A DNA stretch of 52,072 nucleotides from Zobellia amurskyensis (GCF_009725985.1 NZ_RCNR01000032.1:1-52072); one strand, 5' to 3'; counted from the first letter of the stretch, positions 44,125 to 52,072 are shown. Program-made: numbers and translations. Notes: generated by a model from the letters alone, not told the origin.

Positions 44125-45216
44125 ATGGCTACTACGGTTAAAGACAAATTAAAAGAACGGATTAAAGAATTGACGTGCCTCTATGAGGTAACCTCTATCA
44201 TAGCGAATACCGACTTTGACCAGCTAGAAACTTCACTGGAAGCTATTGTATACTGCCTCAAAAATGCATGGCAGTTTGATGCGGTTACCCAGGTATATTT
44301 AAGCTTAGGCAAGTATACCGTTGAAACAGAAGGTTTCAGTGATACTATGACGTTGATGCATTCTGATATCAAGGTTTTTAACAAGGTTAATGGCATCATT
44401 AAAGTTGGCTACCCAGAGGATAGATATTTCTATGCAGATTTTCTTGAGGAAGAAAAAGACCTTTTGAACAACGTGGCTATAGCCATAGGGAACCTCTTGG
44501 AAAGAAAACATATACGTGATAGTGAAGCGGAGGTAAAACGCCAAATGGAACGAACGGATAGGCTTCACATTCTTGGTGAGATTACTGCTGGTATTGCACA
44601 CGAACTAAATACGCCATTGGCCAATATTTTAGGTTTTACGGAACTTCTTAAGGAAAGGGTGGGCGATGCAGGTGCCCTACGTGATTTGGATAAAATTGTG
44701 GAGAATACCATATTTAGTCGTGAAATAGTAAAAAAACTCATGTTCTTTGCTTGCGAAATGCCTCGGGAAATGCAACCCCTAGAACTCAACCCTATCATAG
44801 AGAGTACACTTAAATTGTTGACCCCATCGTTGCGTGCTAAGAATATTAAGCTGACTAAAAAGTTTGATTCAAAGAATATTCGGTTGCGTGCAGATAAAGT
44901 TCAGATTACCCAGGTACTTTTTAATTTGGTAATGAATGCAATATACTATTCGCCCATAAAAGGGGAGGTAGAGGTTTCCATTATTGAAAAAGGAAAGAAA
45001 ATCCGAATATGTATTTCAGATGAAGGAGAGGGAATAGACCCGAAAATTGAAGACAAGATTTTTGAACCTTTCTTCACCACTAAACCTTTGGGAGAAGGCT
45101 CCGGACTTGGCCTTAGTGTAGTTCATGGTATCATTAGTAGTCACAAAGGCACAATTGTACATAAGCCCAATACTCCAAAGGGCACGATTTTTATTCTAGA
45201 TTTCCCTAAATTGTAA
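44125..45216 (+). CDS. Soluble sensor histidine kinase (NtrB-like) of the sigma-54 module
   Basis: 363 residues from ATG 44125; a GTG two codons earlier is also open but less likely. There is no membrane segment. The N-terminal ~130 residues form a GAF-like sensory domain ('LTCLYEVTSIIANTDFDQLE', 'DLLNNVAIAIGNLLERK'). HisKA has phospho-acceptor H159 in 'GIAHELNTPLANILGF'. The HATPase has 'VLFNLVMNAIYYSP', 'DEGEGIDPKIEDKIFEPFFT' and 'GSGLGLSVVHGIISSHKG'. This is the NtrB/AtoS type. The cognate sigma-54 activator gene begins two bases after its stop codon. Confidence 0.92.
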   Translation: MATTVKDKLKERIKELTCLYEVTSIIANTDFDQLETSLEAIVYCLKNAWQFDAVTQVYLSLGKYTVETEGFSDTMTLMHSDIKVFNKVNGIIKVGYPEDRYFYADFLEEEKDLLNNVAIAIGNLLERKHIRDSEAEVKRQMERTDRLHILGEITAGIAHELNTPLANILGFTELLKERVGDAGALRDLDKIVENTIFSREIVKKLMFFACEMPREMQPLELNPIIESTLKLLTPSLRAKNIKLTKKFDSKNIRLRADKVQITQVLFNLVMNAIYYSPIKGEVEVSIIEKGKKIRICISDEGEGIDPKIEDKIFEPFFTTKPLGEGSGLGLSVVHGIISSHKGTIVHKPNTPKGTIFILDFPKL

Positions 45217-45218
45217 TT

Positions 45219-46541
45219 ATGCTGAAAAGAGAGAACATTTTATTGGTTGATGATGATATCAATATTTTAGAGCTTTTACAGCGCCATTTGCAATCCATGG
45301 ATTATCATACCTATAAAGCAGTTTCTGTAAAAGAGGCGCTCTATGTTCTAAAGGACACCTTTATTGATTTGTTGATAACGGATATTCAAATGCCGGAAGT
45401 AGATGGGTTGCAATTATTGAAATTTACGGATGAACACTATCCGGAAATTCCAAAGTTGGTCATTACCGGTTACCCGTCTGTAGATGGAGCTTTGGAGGTA
45501 ATTAAATCTGGCGCTACGGATTATTTGACCAAACCATTCACAAAGGAAGAGCTTAGACAAGCAGTAAAAAAGGCTTTTGAGCACGGTAAGAGTCGTAAAT
45601 CTGTAAAATCTAAAACTTCGGTCACGAACAAATCCGTTCATGGTGAAATGATTGGTGAATCTGAAGCCTTTCATAAAATTACCGATGTAATAGAAAGGGT
45701 AAAAGACAATAAGGCTACCGTACTGGTAAAAGGAGAGAGTGGCACCGGAAAAGAGCTTGTAGCAAGAGCAATACATTACTCAGGAAAATTTTCTAAGGCA
45801 CCTTTTGTAGCGGTCAATTGCGGTGCAATACCGGAAAACTTGCTTGAAGCGGAACTTTTTGGTTATGTAAAAGGTGCATTTACAGGTGCCAATGATAACC
45901 GTACCGGTTTCTTTCAGGCAGCGGAAGGCGGAACCCTATTTCTGGATGAAATAGGAACGGCGCCTTTAACGGTACAGACCAAATTACTGAGAGCTTTACA
46001 GGAAAGGGAAATTACAAGGGTAGGTTCTAGAAAAAATGAAAAAGTAGATATCCGTATCATAGCTGCTACAAACGCTGATCTGCACATAGACATTAAAGAG
46101 AATAGGTTTAGGGAAGATTTATACTATAGACTTACCGTGGTAGAAATTGAAGTTCCCCCTTTAAGGGATCGTAAAACCGATATTCCACTATTGGTGGATA
46201 AGTTTTTGTTGAAATACGGAGTAGAGTATAAAGACCGGTTATTAAAAATTTCTCCAGATGTACTAGACGTTCTAAAGCGGTATCAATGGCCAGGTAACAT
46301 TAGGGAGCTAGAAAATGTGGTACAACGTGCTATAATAATGTCTGATGGCATCATTACCCTTAAAGACCTCCCTGAATCATTAAAATTTCAAATAGATTTT
46401 CCGGATAGTGAGTTGAAACCATTAAGGGAAATGGAAAAAGAGTATGTACAACGTGTACTTCTTCATACACAAGGTAATAAAACAAAGGCGGCAGAAATTC
46501 TTCAAATAGACCGTAAGACCTTACGAGAAAAATTAAAATAA
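45219..46541 (+). CDS. Sigma-54-dependent response regulator (NtrC/AtoC type)
   Basis: 440 residues: receiver domain 1-120 with phospho-acceptor D55 ('LLITDIQMPEVDG') and 'DYLTKPFTKEEL'; AAA+ domain about 140-375 with Walker A 'GESGTGKE', the sigma-54 contact loop GAFTGA ('YVKGAFTGANDN') and Walker B 'GGTLFLDEIG'; and a Fis-type helix-turn-helix ending the protein ('GNKTKAAEILQIDRKTLREK'). It activates RNA polymerase carrying sigma-54 from upstream enhancer sites. A matching promoter lies 130 bases after its stop codon, so its first target is probably the next gene. Confidence 0.95.
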   Translation: MLKRENILLVDDDINILELLQRHLQSMDYHTYKAVSVKEALYVLKDTFIDLLITDIQMPEVDGLQLLKFTDEHYPEIPKLVITGYPSVDGALEVIKSGATDYLTKPFTKEELRQAVKKAFEHGKSRKSVKSKTSVTNKSVHGEMIGESEAFHKITDVIERVKDNKATVLVKGESGTGKELVARAIHYSGKFSKAPFVAVNCGAIPENLLEAELFGYVKGAFTGANDNRTGFFQAAEGGTLFLDEIGTAPLTVQTKLLRALQEREITRVGSRKNEKVDIRIIAATNADLHIDIKENRFREDLYYRLTVVEIEVPPLRDRKTDIPLLVDKFLLKYGVEYKDRLLKISPDVLDVLKRYQWPGNIRELENVVQRAIIMSDGIITLKDLPESLKFQIDFPDSELKPLREMEKEYVQRVLLHTQGNKTKAAEILQIDRKTLREKLK

Positions 46542-46546
46542 ATACC

Positions 46547-46582
46547 TGGGGAAAATTTTCTCAATTGGGTAGTTTTTCCCCA
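46547..46582. promoter_or_regulatory. 9-bp inverted repeat downstream of the activator gene (enhancer or terminator candidate)
   Basis: TGGGGAAAA (46547-46555) and TTTTCCCCA (46574-46582), perfect arms 18 bases apart. It lies about 90-125 bases before the sigma-54 promoter, where activator binding sites usually sit. It lacks a T run after the stem, so terminator is the weaker reading. Confidence 0.45.
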
Positions 46583-46624
46583 CTCTAGTTTTATTTTATA
46601 AATTTACATGTTCTGTTAATTTAC

Positions 46625-46654
46625 TGACAATCAGCAGTTTGTTGCTTGTTGTCA
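46625..46654. promoter_or_regulatory. 30-base dyad just upstream of the sigma-54 promoter
   Basis: Outer arms TGACAA (46625-46630) and TTGTCA (46649-46654) with inner arms AGCA/TGCT (46633-46636 and 46643-46646) share one centre. This is a candidate binding site, though close to the promoter for an enhancer. Confidence 0.45.
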
Positions 46655-46670
46655 ATATTTTACTTCTAAA

Positions 46671-46686
46671 AGGCATGTGTTTTGCA
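46671..46686 (+). promoter_or_regulatory. Sigma-54 (-24/-12) promoter
   Basis: AGGCATGTGTTTTGCA matches the sigma-54 consensus (TGGCAYR-N4/5-TTGCA): the invariant GG (46672-46673) and GC (46684-46685) are separated by exactly ten bases. Transcription would start near 46697, about 40 bases before the Rnk-like gene. Confidence 0.8.
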
Positions 46687-46735
46687 CTTTGATGAAACCA
46701 TCAATTAAAGATGGAATAATTGAAAAGTAAAACAG

Positions 46736-47146
46736 ATGAAATACGGTAGTCTAGTTTTGGAGAAGAAAGATTTTTCGGTATTGAAAAAATACCTGAACTC
46801 TAATCTGTACCTAGTAGACTATACGCATCAAGATGCTCTGGAAACTTTGGATATCAATTTAAAAACTGCGCTAATTTTTGAGTCAGAAGATATGCCTCAA
46901 GATATTGTTAGGCTAGGTTCAATGGTTTCCGTTTCAAGCGTATCAAACGTTGCATATACTTTTCAATTGGTTTCGCCCCAAGAAAATGATCCGGTTAATG
47001 GAAAAATATCGGTCACAAGCACTATGGGTGCCTTAGTTATTGGTAAGTCAGAAGATGATATTATTAACTACGGGCCGCCGGCAGATAGCATTTCTTTAAG
47101 AATAAAGAAAGTGAGTAGTGTAGAGACGGGTGAAGTAGAGGTATAA
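46736..47146 (+). CDS. Rnk/GreA-C-terminal-domain-like protein, copy 1
   Basis: 136 residues with no signal peptide. The C-terminal ~85 residues match the GreA/GreB C-terminal (FKBP-like) fold, as in Rnk: 'VRLGSMVSVSSVSNVAYTFQ', 'FQLVSPQENDPVNGKISVTS', 'MGALVIGKSEDD'. There is no N-terminal GreA coiled coil with its acidic tip, so a role at the RNA polymerase secondary channel is possible but unproven. It is the first gene after the sigma-54 promoter and has a paralogue at 49178-49594 starting with the same 'MKYG.LV.EKK' pattern. Confidence 0.85.
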   Translation: MKYGSLVLEKKDFSVLKKYLNSNLYLVDYTHQDALETLDINLKTALIFESEDMPQDIVRLGSMVSVSSVSNVAYTFQLVSPQENDPVNGKISVTSTMGALVIGKSEDDIINYGPPADSISLRIKKVSSVETGEVEV

Positions 47147-47174
47147 AAATTACGTTTAACTTAAATATATACAT

Positions 47175-47543
47175 ATGATGATGAAGAAATTTGCATTTGC
47201 GTTATTGTTTTCGGCAAGTTTGTTGCACGCCCAAGATGAGGTTAAAATACAAACTTCAGATGTTCAAGTTGGAGATGTTCTTGAAATTGGAACTCCAGAA
47301 ACCAGAGCCTATAAACATATAGATTTTCCTAGGGCCAATTTTATTATAAAAAGAGGAGGCTTGGCAAATTATAAAGCGTTAAAGGGAAATAGAGTAGTAG
47401 TGACCTCAGTAGAAAGTAATAAGGATGGTTCTACCAAAATAAAAATAAAGCGTAAAGACGGTGGTCGTTTCTTTGGAAGCCATAACGTTGTTTCGGCAGA
47501 TATAAGCAATGCACTTGCAACCGGTGAATTGGTAATGAATTAG
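47175..47543 (+). CDS. Small exported hypothetical protein
   Basis: 122 residues with a signal peptide ending 'SASLLHA' (about residue 19). The mature part is beta-rich and basic ('VQVGDVLEIGTPETRAYKHI', 'FPRANFIIKRGGLANYKALK', 'VVVTSVESNKDGSTKIKIKR'). It lacks cysteines and has no membrane segment, so it is probably periplasmic. I do not recognise a named family. It starts 28 bases after the Rnk-like gene and is likely transcribed from the same sigma-54 promoter. Confidence 0.75.
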   Translation: MMMKKFAFALLFSASLLHAQDEVKIQTSDVQVGDVLEIGTPETRAYKHIDFPRANFIIKRGGLANYKALKGNRVVVTSVESNKDGSTKIKIKRKDGGRFFGSHNVVSADISNALATGELVMN

Positions 47544-47873
47544 TTTGATAGTTGGTTATTTACATCTACCCGATTGTCCGCACCTGAGTTTTTTTGTTGA
47601 ATTTTCAGGAATATCGGGTAGATTTTATACTTAAAATTTTCAATACAAATTGTATCATGAATGGGTATAGCAGAAGTATTTGCAGTACGTGTAGGTACGT
47701 TACGCATTGTATAATCACTACAAATAAAAACGCTATTAGCTCCTGTAGTGAATATGTTCATTTTTTTGATAAAGAGCCAATAGAAAAAATGTTTTTAATA
47801 CGGAGAAAACCGGTATCAAAACAAATTATTAAAAATAGAAGGACCGCAAAGGTCTTGTTTTAAGTATAAATCT
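47544..47873. promoter_or_regulatory. Gap before the glutamate dehydrogenase gene
   Basis: 330 bases without a credible gene. The 13-base palindrome at 47643-47655 is the only definite structure. I saw no second sigma-54 promoter here, so gdhA may be read through from upstream or use an unrecognised promoter. Confidence 0.5.
47643..47655. promoter_or_regulatory. 13-base palindrome upstream of gdhA
   Basis: ATACAA-A-TTGTAT, perfect six-base arms. Operator candidate in the gdhA upstream region. Confidence 0.4.
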
Positions 47874-49166
47874 ATGATTGTAAAAACTCCTGAGCAGAAA
47901 AAAGCTGTTAAGCAAGGTATGCTCTCAAATGTCATGCGACAATTTGATAATGCCGCAGACATCATTGGTTTAAATGCTAATATCAGAAAGATATTGGAAG
48001 TAACCAATAATGAACTGGTTGTCCATTTTCCAGTGAGAATGGATAACGGTGAGGTTGAAATATTTACGGGCTATAGAGTGCAACACAACAACTCTCTTGG
48101 ACCATATAAAGGTGGTCTGCGGTACCATCCAACAGTGGATATCGATGCTGCGCGGGCATTGGCCATGTGGATGACATGGAAGACTTCTTTGGCCGGTTTG
48201 CCTTACGGAGGAGCCAAGGGTGGTATACAGCTGGATCCTACCAAATACTCTGATGAAGAACTACAGCGTATTACCAGACGGTTTACCTACGCATTAGGTG
48301 ACAACATTGGCCCGGAATTAGATATTCCCGCTCCAGATGTAAACACCAACCCACAGACCATGGCTTGGATACTAGACACATACATGTCTACAAAATCACC
48401 TGCAGAAAGGTCTACCAATATGCACGTTGTTACCGGTAAACCAATAGGTGCTGGAGGTTCGCAAGGTCGTGATAGAGCAACGGGCTATGGTGTTTTTCTT
48501 AATATTAAGTTTTGGGCAGAGAATAAAAATATAGACTTGAAAGACAAGCGTTTTATTGTTCAAGGTTTTGGTAATGTAGGGTTTTGGGCAGCTTATTTTC
48601 TTGAGAAAGAAGGAGCTTCAATGGTGGCCGTTCAAGATGCTTACGGAAGTATTATTAATGAAGAAGGTATTTCCGTAGATGATTTATTGGCTTATACGAA
48701 AGCAAATAAAGGCAGTATCATGGGCTTTTCCAACGCAGAGACTTTGGACAATGCAGATTTTTTTGGTTTGGATTGCGACATATGTATTCCTGCGGCATTA
48801 GGTAATGTTATTACGTCGACCAATGCACCAAAAATAAAAGCCTATTTAATAGCGGAAGGAGCTAATGGTCCCACAGATGTTGAAGCTGAAGAAATTCTAC
48901 TGAAAAGAGGGGTTACCATTTTACCGGACATTCTTTGTAATTCCGGTGGGGTAATTGGAAGTTATTTTGAATGGCTTCAGAACCGTAACGGTGAAATCTG
49001 GCAATTGGATGAAGTTTTGGAAAAATTGGAGAAAAAATTAAAAGAATCCTTCACTAAGGTGATAGAAACTTCGGCCAAGAGAGAGATTGATATGCGTACC
49101 GCAGCGTTTATTATTGCGATTGAAAGACTTGAAGAAACATACGTGCAAAGAGGAATTTTTCCATAA
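47874..49166 (+). CDS. gdhA: Glutamate dehydrogenase (Glu/Leu/Phe/Val family)
   Basis: 430 residues, the length of the RocG/GudB-type hexameric enzymes. Substrate-binding K79 lies in 'GPYKGGLRYHP' and catalytic K115 in 'PYGGAKGGI'. 'IGPELDIPAPDVNTNPQTMA' carries the catalytic Asp. The NAD(P)-binding Rossmann domain starts at 'FIVQGFGNVGFWAAYFLEKE'. It interconverts glutamate with 2-oxoglutarate and ammonia. Its place behind an NtrB/NtrC-like pair and a sigma-54 promoter fits nitrogen control. The Rnk-like paralogue follows after 11 bases. Cofactor preference cannot be stated. Confidence 0.95.
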   Translation: MIVKTPEQKKAVKQGMLSNVMRQFDNAADIIGLNANIRKILEVTNNELVVHFPVRMDNGEVEIFTGYRVQHNNSLGPYKGGLRYHPTVDIDAARALAMWMTWKTSLAGLPYGGAKGGIQLDPTKYSDEELQRITRRFTYALGDNIGPELDIPAPDVNTNPQTMAWILDTYMSTKSPAERSTNMHVVTGKPIGAGGSQGRDRATGYGVFLNIKFWAENKNIDLKDKRFIVQGFGNVGFWAAYFLEKEGASMVAVQDAYGSIINEEGISVDDLLAYTKANKGSIMGFSNAETLDNADFFGLDCDICIPAALGNVITSTNAPKIKAYLIAEGANGPTDVEAEEILLKRGVTILPDILCNSGGVIGSYFEWLQNRNGEIWQLDEVLEKLEKKLKESFTKVIETSAKREIDMRTAAFIIAIERLEETYVQRGIFP

Positions 49167-49177
49167 ATAAAGGTGAA

Positions 49178-49594
49178 ATGAAATACGGCGGCTTGGTTAT
49201 AGAAAAGAAGGAATATGTACTGTTGAAAAGGTTCATGAACCTTTCGGGCTATTATAAGGATAAAACTTTGCGTAAATCGGTAGAGAAATTGGTGGGTGAG
49301 CTTGAATCGGCACAAATACATGATGAGGCAGAAATGCCGGAAGATGTTATTCGGTTCAATTCAACAATTACCATTGCCTCGGAAAATGGGTGGCGAAAGA
49401 AATTTAAATTGGTCATCCCTACGGAAAGCGATGTTAACAGCAACAGGATATCCATATTAACACCTATGGGTGCTGCAGTAATAGGATATGCTCAAGGTGA
49501 TACCCTAATTTGGGATTTCCCGGCAGGAGAGCAACGCATGCTTATTGAGCGTGTAGACCAAGAACATAAATACATTAATATAGATAGTATATAA
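49178..49594 (+). CDS. Rnk/GreA-C-terminal-domain-like protein, copy 2
   Basis: 138 residues, a paralogue of the protein at 46736: 'MKYGGLVIEKKEYVLLKRF', 'EMPEDVIRFNSTITIASENG', 'FKLVIPTESDVNSNRISILT', 'PMGAAVIGYAQGDTLIWDFP'. It has the GreA/GreB C-terminal fold without the coiled coil. It starts 11 bases after gdhA and is almost certainly co-transcribed with it. The two paralogues bracket the exported protein and gdhA. Confidence 0.85.
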   Translation: MKYGGLVIEKKEYVLLKRFMNLSGYYKDKTLRKSVEKLVGELESAQIHDEAEMPEDVIRFNSTITIASENGWRKKFKLVIPTESDVNSNRISILTPMGAAVIGYAQGDTLIWDFPAGEQRMLIERVDQEHKYINIDSI

Positions 49595-49674
49595 TTTTAT
49601 AGATAGCTAATTCGGTCCTCTCCTTTTGGCAATGTAAATTCACGGCAATTTTTTTACTTTTTAAAAGTCCAAAA

Positions 49675-49682
49675 GGGGGGGG
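49675..49682. repeat. Run of eight G next to the lactonase stop codon
   Basis: Eight consecutive G in otherwise A+T-rich DNA, four bases beyond the end of the minus-strand lactonase gene. It lies outside any reading frame, so length changes would not alter a protein. Confidence 0.6.
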
Positions 49683-49686
49683 CAAG

Positions 49687-50838
49687 CTATCTAAATTTTA
49701 AGCAAACAGGTTGTGGTAACTTTACTTCATGACCTGTAAATGATAATAAACCAGAGGTTTCATCTCGTTTAAATACTGTAATGTTATCAGTTTTTCTATT
49801 GGCTACGAGCAGAAAATTATTATCCGGTGATAAAGTGAAGTTTCTTGGCCAATCTCCCCTAACGGATTCCGTACCCAATAATTCCATTTGTCCATTATCC
49901 GAAACAGAAAAAATGGCAATACTATTATGACCACGGTTACTGGCGTATAGAAATTTACCGTCATTGCTCAAATGAATATCTGCACAAGCATTGAATCCAT
50001 CATAGTCCTCCGGAAGGGTACTTTGCTTATCAATTTTTGTAAATAGTCCAGTTTTGGTATCCATGTCTGCCGATACCACAGAGCTATACAATTCATTAAT
50101 AATAAAGACCCTATTTTTCGTAGGGTGAAAAATAAGATGACGAGGTCCATCGCCCGGATCTAGTTGTAAAGCGGTATGTTCTTTTCCTAATGTACCATCG
50201 CTATTAATAGGGTAGGCCAATACTTTATCTATTCCTAAATCTACGGCATAAAGAAAATCTCCCGCTTTGCTGAATTTTACACAATGCGCATGGGGTGATT
50301 TTTGATTTTTGTGAGGCCCTGTCCCTTCATGCTGATAGGCTTCTGGCTCACCTGTAATTTTTCCGTTCTCGTCTACGTTATATAGTACTATACCGCCAGA
50401 ACCGTAATTTGCAGCGGCAAGAAGGTCTTCATTAGGGCTCAATTCAATATAGCAAGCACCATCACCTTCACTAGAAAAATTAGATACTTTATTCAATTTA
50501 ACACCCTCATTATCCCACTCAAATGCAGAAACACTTCCCGGTTTTGTTCCGTTTGAAGAGTACACTCTTTTGCCATCTTTTGAAAGATAGAGGTAACCGG
50601 AGTTATCTTCTTTTACCAAGTGTTCTGAGTTGGCTAGTTCTCCTGTCTCAGAATTAAAGTCTAATTGATAAATACCTTGTTCATCTCCACTTGCATGTGT
50701 ACCTACCAATAATTTTAAATTTGGTTTTTGGACCTCTTGCTCAACCTCTTTCATAGTAGTTTTTTTAGGTTCGTTTTTACATGATATGACTACCATTACG
50801 AGAATAAAAAATACTAGGGAATTGGAAAAATATTTCAT
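49687..50838 (-). CDS. Lactonase-type seven-bladed beta-propeller lipoprotein (6-phosphogluconolactonase/Pgl-like)
   Basis: 383 residues with lipobox 'LVMVVISCKNE', so it is anchored in the envelope rather than cytoplasmic. Propeller repeats are typical of the YbhE/Pgl lactonase family: 'KLLVGTHASGDEQGIYQLDF', 'CYIELSPNEDLLAAANYGSG', 'SPHAHCVKFSKAGDFLYAVD', 'GDGPRHLIFHPTKNRVFIIN', 'NACADIHLSNDGKFLYASNR'. As a lipoprotein it more likely opens sugar lactones formed outside the cytoplasm than 6-phosphogluconolactone. It follows the glycoside hydrolase-like gene by 18 bases. Confidence 0.88.
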   Translation of the reverse strand: MKYFSNSLVFFILVMVVISCKNEPKKTTMKEVEQEVQKPNLKLLVGTHASGDEQGIYQLDFNSETGELANSEHLVKEDNSGYLYLSKDGKRVYSSNGTKPGSVSAFEWDNEGVKLNKVSNFSSEGDGACYIELSPNEDLLAAANYGSGGIVLYNVDENGKITGEPEAYQHEGTGPHKNQKSPHAHCVKFSKAGDFLYAVDLGIDKVLAYPINSDGTLGKEHTALQLDPGDGPRHLIFHPTKNRVFIINELYSSVVSADMDTKTGLFTKIDKQSTLPEDYDGFNACADIHLSNDGKFLYASNRGHNSIAIFSVSDNGQMELLGTESVRGDWPRNFTLSPDNNFLLVANRKTDNITVFKRDETSGLLSFTGHEVKLPQPVCLKFR

Positions 50839-50856
50839 GTTAAAAATGAGGTTAAT

Positions 50857-52072
50857 TTAGTGTTGAACGTCTAACTTAAGTTTCTTTTCAAAACCTAAGA
50901 AACCGTAAGATAACTCTAAAAAGTTTACATCCGTATTTTTTGGTATTTTGAATTTAGAAGTGAATACACCTGTGTTTAAACCGGTTTCCGTAAGCTGAAT
51001 TTTTTCAACTTTCTCATCTTGTTTTAAAAGTACCCAACCTTTATCTATGGCGTTTCTATCAATATTTAAGGCGGCATTAAGTTGTATGGTAATGTTTTGA
51101 CCTGGTTTTACAGATGAGATTTCCTCTTTAAAATCACTATCAAAGACTTTAAGTTTGTGGCTGCCTAACGTAGAAAAGGTCAAAGTGGCTTGCCAGCCTC
51201 GGTTAGAAACTCCCCAGCCTTCGGTCGCATACGCATTTTTACCAAATACTCGACCTTCATTTTTTCCTTCAATGGCCTCAATTTTTTCAGCAATCGGGAA
51301 TTGACTGTCTAATGGAGAACCATCTAATGTACCCCTAACGCTACCTAATTCTCCATAACCATGTGGGTGAGATTGTGGCCAACCTTTTTCAACACCATTC
51401 CAATACCCGTTAATTTTTACACGTGCCTCGCTTTTATTGCTAAGATGTGTACCTACGGGATTAACACCAAAAACAAAATCTGTCTGAGCCCAGCCCAACG
51501 CCCTAAGGTCAGGGTCGTTCAATAAATGGGCTATGGCGAACATAGAGCCACCCAAAGCGGGAGCACCTCCTAATTCTTTAGTTTTTGGATGTGCCCATTC
51601 TGTTTCACTGTGCTTGCGATATTTCCAAAAATTATTGCTTTTTTGTTTTATATGAAGGGCCCAGCCTTCTAGTTTTTCTTTGGTTCCCTCAGGTGCTTTT
51701 TCTGGTGCTAAAAGAAGAAAATATGCTAGGGCTTGTGGAGTGATATGTTCGGCATTTCTTATCCACCACATGTGTCTTGGGTTGTTAAAGTCCCAGTTCT
51801 TTATGATGTCTGAAGCACCTGATTGTGCCCATTTTAAGAACTTCTCTGGAGAGCCGTCTTTTTCGTGCCTTTCGGATTCGTACATAAAGAGATTACGGAA
51901 AACTGATTGCCCGTAAGCATTGCCCATTTCATTAAATTCCTGAAAGCCTTCATCTACCCACTTTGTACTATAGGTCCAGAACCGAACTACTTTATGGCGG
52001 TCATAGGCCTCCCAATTATCCAAACAAACTTTTCTATATTTCTGATAGGTTTCTTCGGCTAAATACGGTTTT
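50857..52072 (-). CDS. Putative glycoside hydrolase, (alpha/alpha)-barrel GH9-like, 5' end beyond the window
   Basis: About 404 residues are visible; the frame stays open to the window edge, so the apparent TTG start at 52023 is not real. The barrel part shows 'RHMWWIRNAEHITPQALAYF', 'GGAPALGGSMFAIAHLLNDP' and 'GWAQTDFVFGVNPVGTHLSN' followed by 'PQSHPHGYGELGSV'. This resembles the 'ilGrNPlg...' ending and His-containing loop of GH9-type barrels. The last ~110 residues form a beta-sandwich ('LKVFDSDFKEEISSVKPGQN'). The family call is tentative; related six-hairpin glycosidases or lyases are alternatives. It is co-oriented with the lactonase gene. Confidence 0.6.
   Translation of the reverse strand, partial: KPYLAEETYQKYRKVCLDNWEAYDRHKVVRFWTYSTKWVDEGFQEFNEMGNAYGQSVFRNLFMYESERHEKDGSPEKFLKWAQSGASDIIKNWDFNNPRHMWWIRNAEHITPQALAYFLLLAPEKAPEGTKEKLEGWALHIKQKSNNFWKYRKHSETEWAHPKTKELGGAPALGGSMFAIAHLLNDPDLRALGWAQTDFVFGVNPVGTHLSNKSEARVKINGYWNGVEKGWPQSHPHGYGELGSVRGTLDGSPLDSQFPIAEKIEAIEGKNEGRVFGKNAYATEGWGVSNRGWQATLTFSTLGSHKLKVFDSDFKEEISSVKPGQNITIQLNAALNIDRNAIDKGWVLLKQDEKVEKIQLTETGLNTGVFTSKFKIPKNTDVNFLELSYGFLGFEKKLKLDVQH

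Noticed and set aside
47594-47863. 89-codon frame before gdhA
   Set aside because: Low-complexity composition with no family resemblance, and it spans the 13-base palindrome; likely chance.

Overview
The window is low-GC DNA from a marine member of the Bacteroidota, almost certainly family Flavobacteriaceae and probably Zobellia or a close relative. The evidence is two SusC/SusD pairs, SpII lipoprotein signals ending in SC or GC, a type IX secretion C-terminal domain on a haloperoxidase, and a GH16 enzyme that I recognise from memory as very close to beta-agarase B (AgaB) of Zobellia galactanivorans. I saw no rRNA, tRNA, CRISPR array, phage gene or intact insertion sequence.

Layout. 1-1.8 kb: end of a DUF1080 (3-keto-disaccharide hydrolase type) gene overlapping a Tat-exported Gfo/Idh/MocA oxidoreductase. 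1.9-5.2 kb (minus): LacI-type regulator followed by a secreted vanadium haloperoxidase-like protein. 5.4-9 kb (minus): stress cassette with a ferritin-like protein, a large HPII-type catalase and a small conserved protein. 9.2-12.2 kb: small housekeeping or stress genes (PhnB-like, YetF-like, PA2169-like) and outer-membrane phospholipase A. 12.3-15.9 kb: TPR/LuxR-type sensor-regulator divergent from a GH29 enzyme. 15.9-24.6 kb: agar-type polysaccharide utilization locus (SusC, SusD, surface glycan-binding lipoprotein, AgaB) behind a 965-base upstream region full of inverted repeats. 24.8-26.0 kb: CbpA/CbpM co-chaperone pair. 26.3-28.4 kb: an S1-type sulfatase, then the stub of a second, destroyed sulfatase gene. 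28.5-33.5 kb (minus): second SusC/SusD pair. 34.0-37.1 kb (minus): five-PAS histidine kinase and a stand-alone receiver. 37.4-43.9 kb: AraC regulator divergent from a three-gene sugar operon (ThuA/dehydrogenase/cupredoxin fusion, TIM-barrel isomerase, oxidoreductase). 44.1-49.6 kb: NtrB/NtrC-like two-component pair, a well-formed sigma-54 promoter, two Rnk/GreA-C-like paralogues, an exported small protein and glutamate dehydrogenase. 49.7-52.07 kb (minus): lactonase-type beta-propeller lipoprotein and the 3' part of a putative (alpha/alpha)-barrel glycoside hydrolase that continues beyond the window.

How it fits together. Much of the window serves red-algal and other sulfated polysaccharide use. 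AgaB would cut agar at the surface, SusC/D would import oligosaccharides, and the sulfatase and GH29 enzyme would trim them. Two loci (1-1.8 kb and 38.4-43.9 kb) carry gene families associated with oxidative 3-keto-sugar chemistry. The haloperoxidase and catalase fit life on algae that release peroxide and halides. The most self-contained regulatory story is the sigma-54 module at 44.1-49.6 kb: the activator, a candidate upstream dyad and a promoter with exact -24/-12 spacing lie in a row ahead of nitrogen-related genes.
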